The notes under the pieces: generated by a model
Told to the model about the DNA's origin: nothing
Seen by the model: the letters and a program-made list of their open reading frames with translations, nothing else
Database searches by the model: none
Part shown: in pieces, positions 16,872-24,440 of the stretch
How the letters are laid out: the number at the start of each line of letters is the position of its first letter
Numbering within the stretch: position 1 is the first letter of the stretch
Translations under genes and position numbers: made by a program
Assembly (NCBI RefSeq): GCF_018531495.1
Contig: NZ_JAHDTI010000002.1
Coordinates: forward strand, 124,001-188,000
Direction of reading: 5' to 3'
DNA: 64,000 nt
Origin: Nonomuraea sediminis
GTDB lineage: Bacteria > Actinomycetota > Actinomycetes > Streptosporangiales > Streptosporangiaceae

Positions 16872-17102
16872 ATGATCCAGGTGACCGGAGCGATCCAACG
16901 CGTCCCGTTCGACGTGGCGACCTACACCCGCCGTACCCGGACAGGCCCGTGCTTCATCTGCGCGATCGTCAACGGCGACCCCGGCCAACCAGAAGAGACC
17001 GTCTACGACGACGGCGACCACATCGCGGAGTACGGCGTGGTCGAACACACCCGGGAGGCCGCCGCACTGGCCGCCGGTATAAGGCGAGCGCTGGATGCCT
17101 GA
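16872..17102 (+). CDS. Degenerate HIT-family protein with internal deletion
   Basis: This 76-residue protein begins like a HIT nucleotide hydrolase: PFDVATYTRRTRTGPCFICAI (12-32), then VYDDGDHIAE. It then jumps to a short C-terminal helix (REAAALAAGIRRALDA). The central HIT domain with the catalytic HxHxH motif, about 60 residues, is missing. The two N-terminal cysteines (27 and 30) remain. The frame stays open and overlaps the next gene by 8 bp, so the deletion kept translational coupling. It is probably inactive as a hydrolase. Confidence 0.6.
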   Translation: MIQVTGAIQRVPFDVATYTRRTRTGPCFICAIVNGDPGQPEETVYDDGDHIAEYGVVEHTREAAALAAGIRRALDA

Positions 17103-17490
17103 GCCGCTGTACGTCCGGTTCCAGAGTTCTCTCCCGAACAAGCGGGGGATCTATCCGGGTGTGTTCAGCCTGGTCAACAGGCTCGCTTTCGATCTGAAGC
17201 TGTCGGCGGGAGAGGAACGCTTCCGGGTGGAGAGCAACGCCTGGTATGACGCGAACTTCCTTGATCCCGCCATGGTGGATCCGGCTGTTTACAACCGCGA
17301 CGTCAATCCCGGGGCGGCCGCCTGGTTCAAGTCGTCGGCCCGGCATCTCATCGACCGTGTGGCCGGGTATCTCGCGATCCTTGACGCCCATGACATCGCC
17401 TGCGTGCGGCTGGAGTCGCCGGATCCCGGCAGGGTGATCTACGAGGACCCCGATCAGATCGTCGTCGTCCCCTACGAGATCACGGCTTGA
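17095..17490 (+). CDS. Conserved actinobacterial hypothetical protein
   Basis: This 131-residue soluble protein has no recognised domain. It has aromatic-rich motifs: RGIYPGVFSLVNRLAF, an AWYDANF segment and RVIYEDPDQIVVVP near the C-terminus. From memory, proteins of this shape are frequent hypotheticals in actinomycetes, but no function is known to me. The ATG overlaps the end of the HIT-like gene by 8 bp. The 3' end overlaps the convergent LAL regulator by 11 bp. Confidence 0.72.
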   Translation: MPEPLYVRFQSSLPNKRGIYPGVFSLVNRLAFDLKLSAGEERFRVESNAWYDANFLDPAMVDPAVYNRDVNPGAAAWFKSSARHLIDRVAGYLAILDAHDIACVRLESPDPGRVIYEDPDQIVVVPYEITA

Positions 17491-20005
17491 GGGATTCGAG
17501 GATTTCCGCGAGGGCTTTGCGGTCGGGGGTGCCGGTCTTCTCGTAGACGGCGTAGAGGGTGTTGGCGACCGTACGCACGGAAAGAAAGAGCCGGGCGGCT
17601 ATGTCGCGGTTGGTGAGGCCCTGGGCGGCGAGCGTGGCGACCTCGAGCTGCCGTGGCGTGAGGCCCGGGAGGGTCAGTCCGACCAGGGCGGGGGTGCGGG
17701 GGCCCTGGCAGCGCTGGGTGAGGGCCCAGGCCCGGGTCTCGGCGCCGGTGGCCTTGCGGGGTTCGCCCGCGTCCAGGTAGCGGGCGGCGGCCTGGGCGGC
17801 CGCCTCCGCGGCGTAGAGGGTGAAGCCGAGCTCGGCGAACGACGCCGAGACGGCCAGCAGGTCGGGCCCGGTGCGGGCCGCGGCGTGCCGGGCGAACAGC
17901 GGTGCCAGCACACCGTCCACCCGCAGTTCGGCGAGCCGGTCCGCGACCAGGTCGGGACGGCCGAGCCTGACCACGTCGTGCAGCGCGAAGAGCGAGAACA
18001 TCCTGTACGGCGAGCGGCCGATCTCCAGCGCGAGCTCGACCGCCCCCTGCAGGTCGCCGCGCGCCGCCATGGTCCACACCCGCGCGTGGTCCAGCGGCAG
18101 GTCGGTCAACGGCCCGGTGGGCAGGGCCAGCTCCCCGGCACGCGCGAGGACCGCCTCGGCGGCGTCGGCGTCGCCGAGCAGGGCGTGGGCGTGGGCCGTC
18201 TCGCCCAGGCACGGGCCCGCATAGATGGTCGGCACGGCGGGCAGCCGGACCATCGCCTCGGCACCCGCCTTCAACGCGTCGGAAAGCCGTCCGCGCAGCC
18301 GCAGCAGGTGGGTCCGCCGCACGCAGGCCTGCAGCGTGACCCGGTTCCACGAGCCGACGTACTCCTCCCCGCTGTCGAGCATCGCGGTGAGGCGGTCGGC
18401 CTGGTCCAGGTCCCCTGACATCGCGGCGGCCAGCGCGCCGTTGTCGATGATGAGACCGGTGATGCTGGGCTTGGCCTGCTGTTCCTCGGTCAGCAGCGCC
18501 ATGATCTCGGCGACGCACTCGAGCGCCCTGCCGGTCTCGCCGGTGGCGACGCGCAGCGGGGCCTCCATCGTGAGCACCGACCCCCGGGCCGCGATGCTGA
18601 GCGTCCTGGTCTCCTGACGGGCCGAGGCGACCTCCGCGGCGGCCGCCTCGGGGTCGCCGACGTAGAGCTGCAGCGAGCCCACGAAGCTGCGCAGGACCTG
18701 GCGGTCGTCAGGGTCGGAGGTCTGCCGCAGACCCTCTTCGAGCAGCGAGAGGTCGTGGCGGCCGAGCCCCCACAGGCGGTTGAGCGTGCCCATCGCGGCG
18801 CATTCCATCCGGTGCACCGGGTCCAGCGTGGCGCCCCAGGCGCGGGTGAAGAACTCCTCGGCCTCGGCGTAGCGGTCCTGGAGGAACAGGATGCTGGCCA
18901 GCGCCAGCCACGCGTCCCCGGAATCGCCTGCCGCCCTGGCCAGCCGTTCCGCGAGCGGCAGGTCGCGCACCGCGCGGGCGTAGCTGCAGGCCTCGAGCAG
19001 CAGGGACGGATCCGCGGGATCTCCGGCGTCGAGCCGCCACACGGCCACGCGCATCACGTCGTCGCGCCGCCGGAGCCCGGAGGAGGACACGGCCTCGGCC
19101 AGCGTGTGCAGGATCGTCCTGGTCCGCAGGGTCCCGCACGAGGCCCGGATGACCTCGCCGTAGAACGGGTGCGCCAGCCGTACCTGCAGCCTTCGCCCAT
19201 CGGCCTGTACGGTCACCAGCTGCCGATCCTCGAGCCCTTCCACCGCGGCGGACGAGCTCAGCGAGGCCAGCAGGTCGGCGCCCAGCGGCTCGCCAAGAGC
19301 CAGGAGCTCCAGCGCGGAACGTTCCGCGGCGGCCAGGTCGCCGATCCGGGCGGCGATCGTCTCGCGCATGGTCGTGCTCATCAGCAGCGGACCGTGCCAC
19401 AGCCACAGCCCGCCGACGTCCCGCAGAACTCCGGAGAGCACGAGTTCGCGCAGGTAGAGCGGGTTCCCCTGGCTGGTGCGCCAGAGCCGGGTGAGCGAGG
19501 CGGACTCCACCCTGCCCCCGAGGGCACTGGCCAGGACCTCGGCCGTTTCGTCCAGGGTCAGCGCGTCCAGAGGAAGGCACGGCAGCAGGTCGTCCTTCCA
19601 CAGCGCCACGATCGCGTCGGGCGGCCGCTCGCCGCCGCGGACCGTGACGAAGAGCCGGACCGCCCGCTGGGCGGCGAGGAAGTGCACGAGCGCGGCGGAC
19701 GCCGGGTCGAGCGCGTGCGCGTCGTCCACCACGAGCACGTCGGCGGAGATGGAGTCCGAAGCCCATTTCAGCAGGTTGGCCGACGGCGGCGAGGCGGGAA
19801 GCAGGTGCGCGAACGCGCCCAGGGGCAGCTCGGCCGCCGCCGTCGTGGCCCTGACCCAGGCGACGTCCTGATGATCGCGGACCGCCTCGGCGACGAGCCG
19901 GCTCTTGCCTGCGCCGGCGGGCCCGAGCACCACGACGCCTGTGCGGGAAGACCTGAGTTCCGAGAGCTGATCGGCGCGTCCGGCGAAGGGCCAGGTCCTC
20001 GACAT
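17480..20005 (-). CDS. LuxR-family regulator with N-terminal ATPase (LAL/MalT-like)
   Basis: This 841-residue protein has a Walker A at LGPAGAGKSR (27-36) and a Walker B at VLVVDDAHAL (about 90-100). A long helical TPR-like middle follows, with a LuxR helix-turn-helix at about 775-835 (LTPRQLEVATLAAQGLTNRD then SVRTVANTLYAVYEKTG). LAL proteins are ATP-dependent activators of secondary metabolism or sugar use. It is divergent from the phosphotransferase gene. The 65-bp gap contains a 10-bp direct repeat. Confidence 0.94.
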   Translation of the reverse strand: MSRTWPFAGRADQLSELRSSRTGVVVLGPAGAGKSRLVAEAVRDHQDVAWVRATTAAAELPLGAFAHLLPASPPSANLLKWASDSISADVLVVDDAHALDPASAALVHFLAAQRAVRLFVTVRGGERPPDAIVALWKDDLLPCLPLDALTLDETAEVLASALGGRVESASLTRLWRTSQGNPLYLRELVLSGVLRDVGGLWLWHGPLLMSTTMRETIAARIGDLAAAERSALELLALGEPLGADLLASLSSSAAVEGLEDRQLVTVQADGRRLQVRLAHPFYGEVIRASCGTLRTRTILHTLAEAVSSSGLRRRDDVMRVAVWRLDAGDPADPSLLLEACSYARAVRDLPLAERLARAAGDSGDAWLALASILFLQDRYAEAEEFFTRAWGATLDPVHRMECAAMGTLNRLWGLGRHDLSLLEEGLRQTSDPDDRQVLRSFVGSLQLYVGDPEAAAAEVASARQETRTLSIAARGSVLTMEAPLRVATGETGRALECVAEIMALLTEEQQAKPSITGLIIDNGALAAAMSGDLDQADRLTAMLDSGEEYVGSWNRVTLQACVRRTHLLRLRGRLSDALKAGAEAMVRLPAVPTIYAGPCLGETAHAHALLGDADAAEAVLARAGELALPTGPLTDLPLDHARVWTMAARGDLQGAVELALEIGRSPYRMFSLFALHDVVRLGRPDLVADRLAELRVDGVLAPLFARHAAARTGPDLLAVSASFAELGFTLYAAEAAAQAAARYLDAGEPRKATGAETRAWALTQRCQGPRTPALVGLTLPGLTPRQLEVATLAAQGLTNRDIAARLFLSVRTVANTLYAVYEKTGTPDRKALAEILESLKP

Positions 20006-20029
20006 GCCGCGAGGATATTTGAGTACGAG

Positions 20030-20069
20030 ATGCTCATGCGAGGGGAATTCGATGCCAGCATGCTCATGC
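20030..20069. repeat. 10-bp direct repeat in the divergent LAL/phosphotransferase promoter
   Basis: ATGCTCATGC occurs at 20030-20039 and again at 20060-20069, exactly 30 bp apart, which is about three helical turns. The second copy abuts the ATG at 20071. It may be a binding site for the LAL protein; this is inferred. Confidence 0.4.
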
Positions 20070-20070
20070 C

Positions 20071-21108
20071 ATGCATGATGATCTCACCGACCTGGTCAGG
20101 AAGACTCTCGGCGACCCCGCCGCCGAGATCGCCGAGCAGCGCGTCGAACCAGTCGAAACCACCATGAACGCGCTGTCGACCGTCGGCCTGCACCGCGTCC
20201 GCGGGACGACGACGTCGGGGGCGAGCTGGTCGTTCTTCGTGAAGTCCGTCCAGTCGCTGCGCGTGTGGGACGGGCTCGACCAGTTCCCCGAGGCGATGCG
20301 GCCCACGATGGGCGAGCTGTTCCCCTGGCGCGCCGACGTCGACGCCTACCTCGCCGACGAGCCGCTGCCCGAGGGCATGCGGATGCCGCGCCTGTGCCGG
20401 CTCGACGTGCTGGACGACGACCGGCTGGTCATGTGGCTGGAGGACGTCCAGGAGGCGCCGGGCGAGTGGGACCTGGAGCGCTACCACCGCGCGGCGCGGC
20501 TGCTCGGCGAGCTGGCCGCGATGCGTCCGGCGAACGGGCCCAACGCCTCGTTGCGGACGTTCGCCACGAACGTCCCTCCCCAGGTGATGATCCCGGCCGT
20601 CCTGGACGACGCGGTGTGGCGGCATCCGCTGGTCGCCCCGCACGCGGACGAGCGGCTCAGGGAGGACATCGCCTTCCTCGCGACGCGGATCGACACGATC
20701 CTGGAGGCGCTCGAACGGCTGCCGCACACGGGCGTCCACGGCGACGCGAGCCCCGGCAACCTGCTGGTGCCCGCCGACGGGTCGGCGGAGTTCGTCGCCG
20801 TGGACTGGAGCTGGAACTCCCCCGGCGCCGTCGGGTTCGACCTCGGCCAGTTGCTCGTCGGCCGCGCCCACGACGGCTCGCTCGCCGTCGAGGACCTGCC
20901 CGCCGTCCACGAGGCCATCACCGACGGCTACGGCAGCGTGCTCAAACACGACGGCTACCTCGGCGCGCTGGTCCTGCGCAGCCTGTGGACCGCCATCCCC
21001 GTCCAGCGCCTGACCGACGACCCCGACGACGCCATGCGCGCCTTCTTCGCCCACCGCATCGCCCTCGCCCGCTACCTGGCCGTCCACGGCCGCGCCCTCG
21101 ACCTCTAG
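20071..21108 (+). CDS. Aminoglycoside-phosphotransferase-fold kinase
   Basis: This 345-residue protein has the APH/choline kinase fold. The Brenner-type catalytic loop HGDASPGNLL lies near residue 225 and the metal-binding Asp in FVAVDWSW near 250. The N-terminal half is diverged in the nucleotide loop. Possible substrates include small alcohols, sugars, aminoglycosides or macrolides; none can be chosen. There is no clear ribosome site before the ATG, so translation may start near the 5' end of the message. The stop overlaps the convergent ABC ATPase gene by 4 bp. Confidence 0.82.
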   Translation: MHDDLTDLVRKTLGDPAAEIAEQRVEPVETTMNALSTVGLHRVRGTTTSGASWSFFVKSVQSLRVWDGLDQFPEAMRPTMGELFPWRADVDAYLADEPLPEGMRMPRLCRLDVLDDDRLVMWLEDVQEAPGEWDLERYHRAARLLGELAAMRPANGPNASLRTFATNVPPQVMIPAVLDDAVWRHPLVAPHADERLREDIAFLATRIDTILEALERLPHTGVHGDASPGNLLVPADGSAEFVAVDWSWNSPGAVGFDLGQLLVGRAHDGSLAVEDLPAVHEAITDGYGSVLKHDGYLGALVLRSLWTAIPVQRLTDDPDDAMRAFFAHRIALARYLAVHGRALDL

Positions 21109-21980
21109 CCCACGGCGCTGGGTGCGGTCATGAGGGCGAGGTAGCCGTCTTCAAGGGTGGGGTGTTGTGGGCGTGCCTCCGGCGTCGGAGGGGTTGGAGC
21201 GATGACGCGGTAGGACATGCCCTGGTCCTCCGGCAGGGCGGAGACGACCCGGGCGCCGGGGGGTGGGGGGCCGGGGGTGTGCACGGTCCAGACCTGGCCG
21301 GCGGCCTGGGCGACGAGGTCGGCGACCGTACCCTGGAATGCCAGGCTGCCCGCGGACAGGACCGCGAGCGAGCGGCAGGTCTGCGCCACGTCCTCGACGA
21401 TGTGCGTGCTGAGCAGGACCGTGCGATCCCCGGCCAGGCGGGACAGCAGGGTGCGGAAGCGGATGCGCTCCTCCGGGTCGAGCCCCGTCGTCGGCTCGTC
21501 CACGATCAGCAGCCGGGGGTCGGCGAGCAGTGCCTGGGCGATGCCGACCCTGCGCAGCATGCCGCCGGAGAACCCCTTGAGCCTGCGGTCGGCGACGTCC
21601 GACAGCCCGGCGACCTCGAGCAGCTCGGAGATCCTGCGGCGCCGCGCCGACGCGGCGTTCAACCCCTTGAGCAGCCCGATGTAGTCGAGGAAGCGCCGGG
21701 CGGTCAGGTCGGGGTAGACGCCCAGGTCCTGCGGCAGATAGCCGAGCGCCCGCTGTACGGCGAGCTTGCCCTCGGCCGTGGCCAGGTCGTACCCGCCGAC
21801 GTGAACCCGGCCCGAGGTGGGTTTGAGCAGGCCGGCGAGGACGCGCATGAGCGTGGTCTTGCCGGCGCCGTTCGAGCCGAGCAGGCCGAACATCCCGGTC
21901 TCCACGCAGAGGTCGAGGCCGTCCAGGGCGCGCGTGCCGCCCTTGTAGATCTTGGTGAGGCCGGAGATGTCGATCCGCAT
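21105..21980 (-). CDS. ABC transporter ATP-binding protein (DrrA/CcmA type)
   Basis: This 291-residue ATPase has a Walker A at GSNGAGKTT (35-43), a signature GFSGGMLRRVGIAQ near 140, a Walker B LLIVDEPTTGLDP and an H-loop LLSTHIVEDV. It powers the adjacent ABC-2-type permease (1 bp upstream), forming an exporter. It is the last gene of the ECF sigma operon. The exported compound is unknown. Confidence 0.94.
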   Translation of the reverse strand: MRIDISGLTKIYKGGTRALDGLDLCVETGMFGLLGSNGAGKTTLMRVLAGLLKPTSGRVHVGGYDLATAEGKLAVQRALGYLPQDLGVYPDLTARRFLDYIGLLKGLNAASARRRRISELLEVAGLSDVADRRLKGFSGGMLRRVGIAQALLADPRLLIVDEPTTGLDPEERIRFRTLLSRLAGDRTVLLSTHIVEDVAQTCRSLAVLSAGSLAFQGTVADLVAQAAGQVWTVHTPGPPPPGARVVSALPEDQGMSYRVIAPTPPTPEARPQHPTLEDGYLALMTAPSAVG

Positions 21981-21981
21981 G

Positions 21982-22764
21982 TCAGGACTCGCTTCGTGAT
22001 GCGTGCAGGCGAACGAGGAAGAGCATGGCCACCGCCAGCGCGATCATCAGGCCGATCCACAGCAGCGCGGTGGCCTGGGTGGCCGCCGGGCGCAGGAAGT
22101 CGAAGGCGCCGGGCACGGTGACGCCGTAGGGCGGCAACGGGGCCAGCAGGCCGTCCCTGGCGTACTCGCCGGTCGCGGAGAAGATCGTGTGGGACAGGGT
22201 GGGCATCAGGTCCGGCGGGATGAGGTTGCCCCAGAACCAGTACGCCACGAACAGCACACGGAAGAGCATCGGCGGGATCAGCAGCGTCCCCGCGTAGACC
22301 AGCGCGCCGACGAAGACCAGCCCGGGCAGCACCGCGGCGAGGAAGATCACCACCGCCCACCCGAGAGCCGCGGGCTCGCCCTTGACGACCGCGTAGAGCA
22401 GCGCCCTGCCGAAGTACGCCACCGCGATCGGTACGGCGGTCGCCGCGCACGTCCCGAGGTACCGGCCCACCAGGCGCGCGGTGGCGCCGGACGGCGTGGC
22501 CGCGAGGACCGGCTCGACGCGCAGCACGCGGGCGCGCTGCGGCCGGTCGGCCAGCAGGCAGCCGTAGACGATGGGCAGCAGGGCCATGACGATGCTCGCG
22601 GCCACGACCATGGCGTGGCGCGGCACCGCCGGTCTCGACTCGCCGAGATCCAGCGACCAGTACGCCAGCTTCGTGACCATGAACGCGACGACCAGGCCGT
22701 AGATGATCCACATCGACGGTCGGCGGACCTGCATGACGAACTCGTAGCGCAGGGTCGGGATCAT
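21982..22764 (-). CDS. ABC-2-type permease
   Basis: This 260-residue membrane protein has six to seven hydrophobic segments and MQVRRPSMWIIYGLVVAFMV at the N-terminus, typical of ABC-2 permeases. Its start overlaps the micro-ORF stop as ATGA, and 1 bp separates it from the ATPase. It forms the membrane channel of the exporter, possibly as a heterodimer with the 235-residue protein encoded upstream. Confidence 0.86.
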   Translation of the reverse strand: MIPTLRYEFVMQVRRPSMWIIYGLVVAFMVTKLAYWSLDLGESRPAVPRHAMVVAASIVMALLPIVYGCLLADRPQRARVLRVEPVLAATPSGATARLVGRYLGTCAATAVPIAVAYFGRALLYAVVKGEPAALGWAVVIFLAAVLPGLVFVGALVYAGTLLIPPMLFRVLFVAYWFWGNLIPPDLMPTLSHTIFSATGEYARDGLLAPLPPYGVTVPGAFDFLRPAATQATALLWIGLMIALAVAMLFLVRLHASRSES

Positions 22765-22859
22765 TCCGGTTCACCTCCGAGTACGCGCTCGGAGTCCCCG
22801 AGCCATCTCCAGGCCGCCGCACCCAGCAGTACGGCGGTGCCGAGCAGGATCGCCCTCAC
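22761..22859 (-). CDS. 32-residue single-helix membrane micro-ORF
   Basis: The GTG start overlaps the preceding TGA (GTGA) and its own TGA overlaps the next ATG (ATGA), so the 32-codon frame exactly bridges two membrane genes. The product, starting VRAILLGTAVLLGAAAWRWL, has one hydrophobic helix and an acidic tail. Coupling on both sides suggests real translation. It may be a small subunit or stabiliser of the exporter, or a device to keep ribosomes moving through the operon. Confidence 0.55.
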   Translation of the reverse strand: MRAILLGTAVLLGAAAWRWLGDSERVLGGEPE

Positions 22860-23563
22860 GACCGTGGCCTCCGCAGCGGCTCGCCCCGCCCGGCCAGCAG
22901 GATCGCCGCCGTCCCGAGGACCAGCGCCGCCCCCAGCGCCCCCGCCAGGCCACCGGCCGGCTGAGGGGTGCGCGCCCCGATGTAGGGCAGGGCGATCCAG
23001 ATCCAGACGCCGAGAGTCACCCCGATCGCCCCCGCCGGATTCCAGCACACCGCCAGCAGCAGGCTGAGCGCGGCCAGCAGGGTCATGGGCCCGAGCCACG
23101 AGGCGATCAGCGCCGCCGGACCGTCCGACGCCTTCCCGGACAGCCAGAGCAGGCCGGAGACGGCCAGCGCGATCGCCAGGTCGTAGCCGTACACCAGCGT
23201 CACCCTGGCGAGCAGCACCAGCCGGGGCGAGGTCGGCGTGGCGGCGACCAGCTCGAACGCACGGTCCTGCTCGGGCCCGTACAGCCCGGCGACGCCGAGC
23301 CCGGCGACCAGCGGGGCCGAGAGCTCGAGCAGCACGTCGGGCACCACGCCGTGCATCAGCGCCAGCCCGCCGCACACCGCCATGACCAGCAGCGAGGCCG
23401 CCCACACCGCGGGGTGCACGAGCCGCGCCTCCATGCACAGCAACAGCCAGGCCCGCCGCGCCGGAGACACGGCGTGGACGCGCAGGTCCCCGAGCCCGCC
23501 CTCCAGCGCGGAGGCGGCCAGCGCGGCGGCGACGATCCGCTCAGCGGGGGGTGGTTTGTTCAC
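22856..23563 (-). CDS. Multi-pass membrane protein in sigma/ABC operon
   Basis: This 235-residue protein has about six membrane helices. The central part (LYGPEQDRAFELVAATPTS then LLARVTLVYGYDL) resembles ABC-2 exporter membrane components. No zinc-finger anti-sigma motif (HxxxCxxC) is seen. The GTG start lies 23 bp inside the end of the ECF sigma gene. It may be a second permease subunit that also senses the signal for the sigma factor, but this is inferred. Confidence 0.75.
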   Translation of the reverse strand: MNKPPPAERIVAAALAASALEGGLGDLRVHAVSPARRAWLLLCMEARLVHPAVWAASLLVMAVCGGLALMHGVVPDVLLELSAPLVAGLGVAGLYGPEQDRAFELVAATPTSPRLVLLARVTLVYGYDLAIALAVSGLLWLSGKASDGPAALIASWLGPMTLLAALSLLLAVCWNPAGAIGVTLGVWIWIALPYIGARTPQPAGGLAGALGAALVLGTAAILLAGRGEPLRRPRS

Positions 23564-24071
23564 CGAGACTCTCCCTCAGTTTCGCGCGGACGTGATGCAG
23601 GCGGCTCTTCACCGTGCCCAGCGGGATGTCCAGCACCTCGGCGATCTCCTGACCGCCCAGGTCGCAGAGGAAATGCAGCACGGCCACCTCCCTGTGCGCC
23701 AGGGGCAGCATCCCGAGCGCCCTCTGCAGCCAGTCGTCCCTCAGGACCCTTTCCTCGGGTCCCGGTACGGGCTCGGCCAGGTCGCGTGGCTCCGCGGCCG
23801 GCGGCGGTGGCTTGCCGCGCAGGCGGTTGTGCGCCTGCCGACGGGCCACGCCGAACAGCCAGGTGCTCACGCTCGACCGCCCCTGGTACGCCCCGGCCGA
23901 CCGCCAGACCGCGAACAGCGTGTCCTGCAGGATCTCCTCGGCCGTGCCCTCGTCCCTGGCCAGGCGGCAGAGGAAGGCGTACAGCCGCTCGCCGAAGCGC
24001 TCGTACAGCGCGGTGAGCGCGACCGTGTCACCCTGCGCAATGCTGGCCAGGAGGTCGGCGTCGCTTGGCAC
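23541..24071 (-). CDS. ECF-family RNA polymerase sigma factor
   Basis: This 176-residue sigma factor has region 2 at about 14-85 (YERFGERLYAFLCRLARDEG then EEILQDTLFAVWR) and region 4 at about 115-170 (LPLAHREVAVLHFLCDLGGQ then IPLGTVKSRLHHVRAKLRE). It heads an operon with a membrane protein, a micro-ORF and an ABC exporter. ECF factors usually activate their own operon; no classical anti-sigma gene is present. Confidence 0.93.
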   Translation of the reverse strand: MPSDADLLASIAQGDTVALTALYERFGERLYAFLCRLARDEGTAEEILQDTLFAVWRSAGAYQGRSSVSTWLFGVARRQAHNRLRGKPPPPAAEPRDLAEPVPGPEERVLRDDWLQRALGMLPLAHREVAVLHFLCDLGGQEIAEVLDIPLGTVKSRLHHVRAKLRESLGEQTTPR

Positions 24072-24080
24072 CGTGTTCGG

Positions 24081-24296
24081 TCAGACGTGGGTGACCAGGA
24101 GGACCACGCCCGCCTCGCCGTCGCAGTCGCCGGTGATCGTGATCTCCTGCCCGGATCTGGTCGTGGGGTTGGGGCTGACCTGAACCACCGCCCTGGCGCC
24201 CCGCGGCGGCTCCGCCTTGTCCGCTGCCGGCGCGCTCGTGCCGCTCAGACCGATTGTCTCCACCAGCGCGACCCCGGCCAACGTTCTTCCCATCAT
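24081..24296 (-). CDS. Short exported protein, possibly truncated
   Basis: This 71-residue product has a weak signal-like N-terminus (MMGRTLAGVALVETIGLSG) followed by VVQVSPNPTTRSGQEITITGDC. The latter resembles the first strands of secreted Ig-like domains that read VSPxxVxPGxxVTVTGxC. It stops soon after, at VVLLVTHV, about one third of the way through such a domain. A frameshift or truncation is likely. It lies 9 bp upstream of the sigma gene and may be its cotranscribed target. Confidence 0.4.
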   Translation of the reverse strand: MMGRTLAGVALVETIGLSGTSAPAADKAEPPRGARAVVQVSPNPTTRSGQEITITGDCDGEAGVVLLVTHV

Positions 24297-24363
24297 GTCC
24301 GGTGAGTAGCGGCGGGCCCGCGCCCAGGTTCACGCCGTGACGCAGATCACAGTCGGCCTCTTT

Positions 24364-24410
24364 AAGCAACTTGCGTTGACTAATCTCAGGTTAGTCAACT
24401 AACGTTGCTT
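24364..24410. promoter_or_regulatory. Large two-part inverted repeat over a promoter
   Basis: The outer arms AAGCAAC (24364-24370) and GTTGCTT (24404-24410) and the inner arms GTTGACTAA (24375-24383) and TTAGTCAAC (24391-24399) are all perfect. Over 21 bp, 17 positions are symmetric. TTGACT inside the left arm can act as a -35 box, with TAACGT 18 bp downstream as the -10. The site lies 30 bp upstream of the S12 hydrolase start. It is a strong operator candidate for a repressor such as one of the PucR proteins. Confidence 0.75.
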
Positions 24411-24440
24411 ATACGTAACCCTCGATCCCAAGGAGCCACC

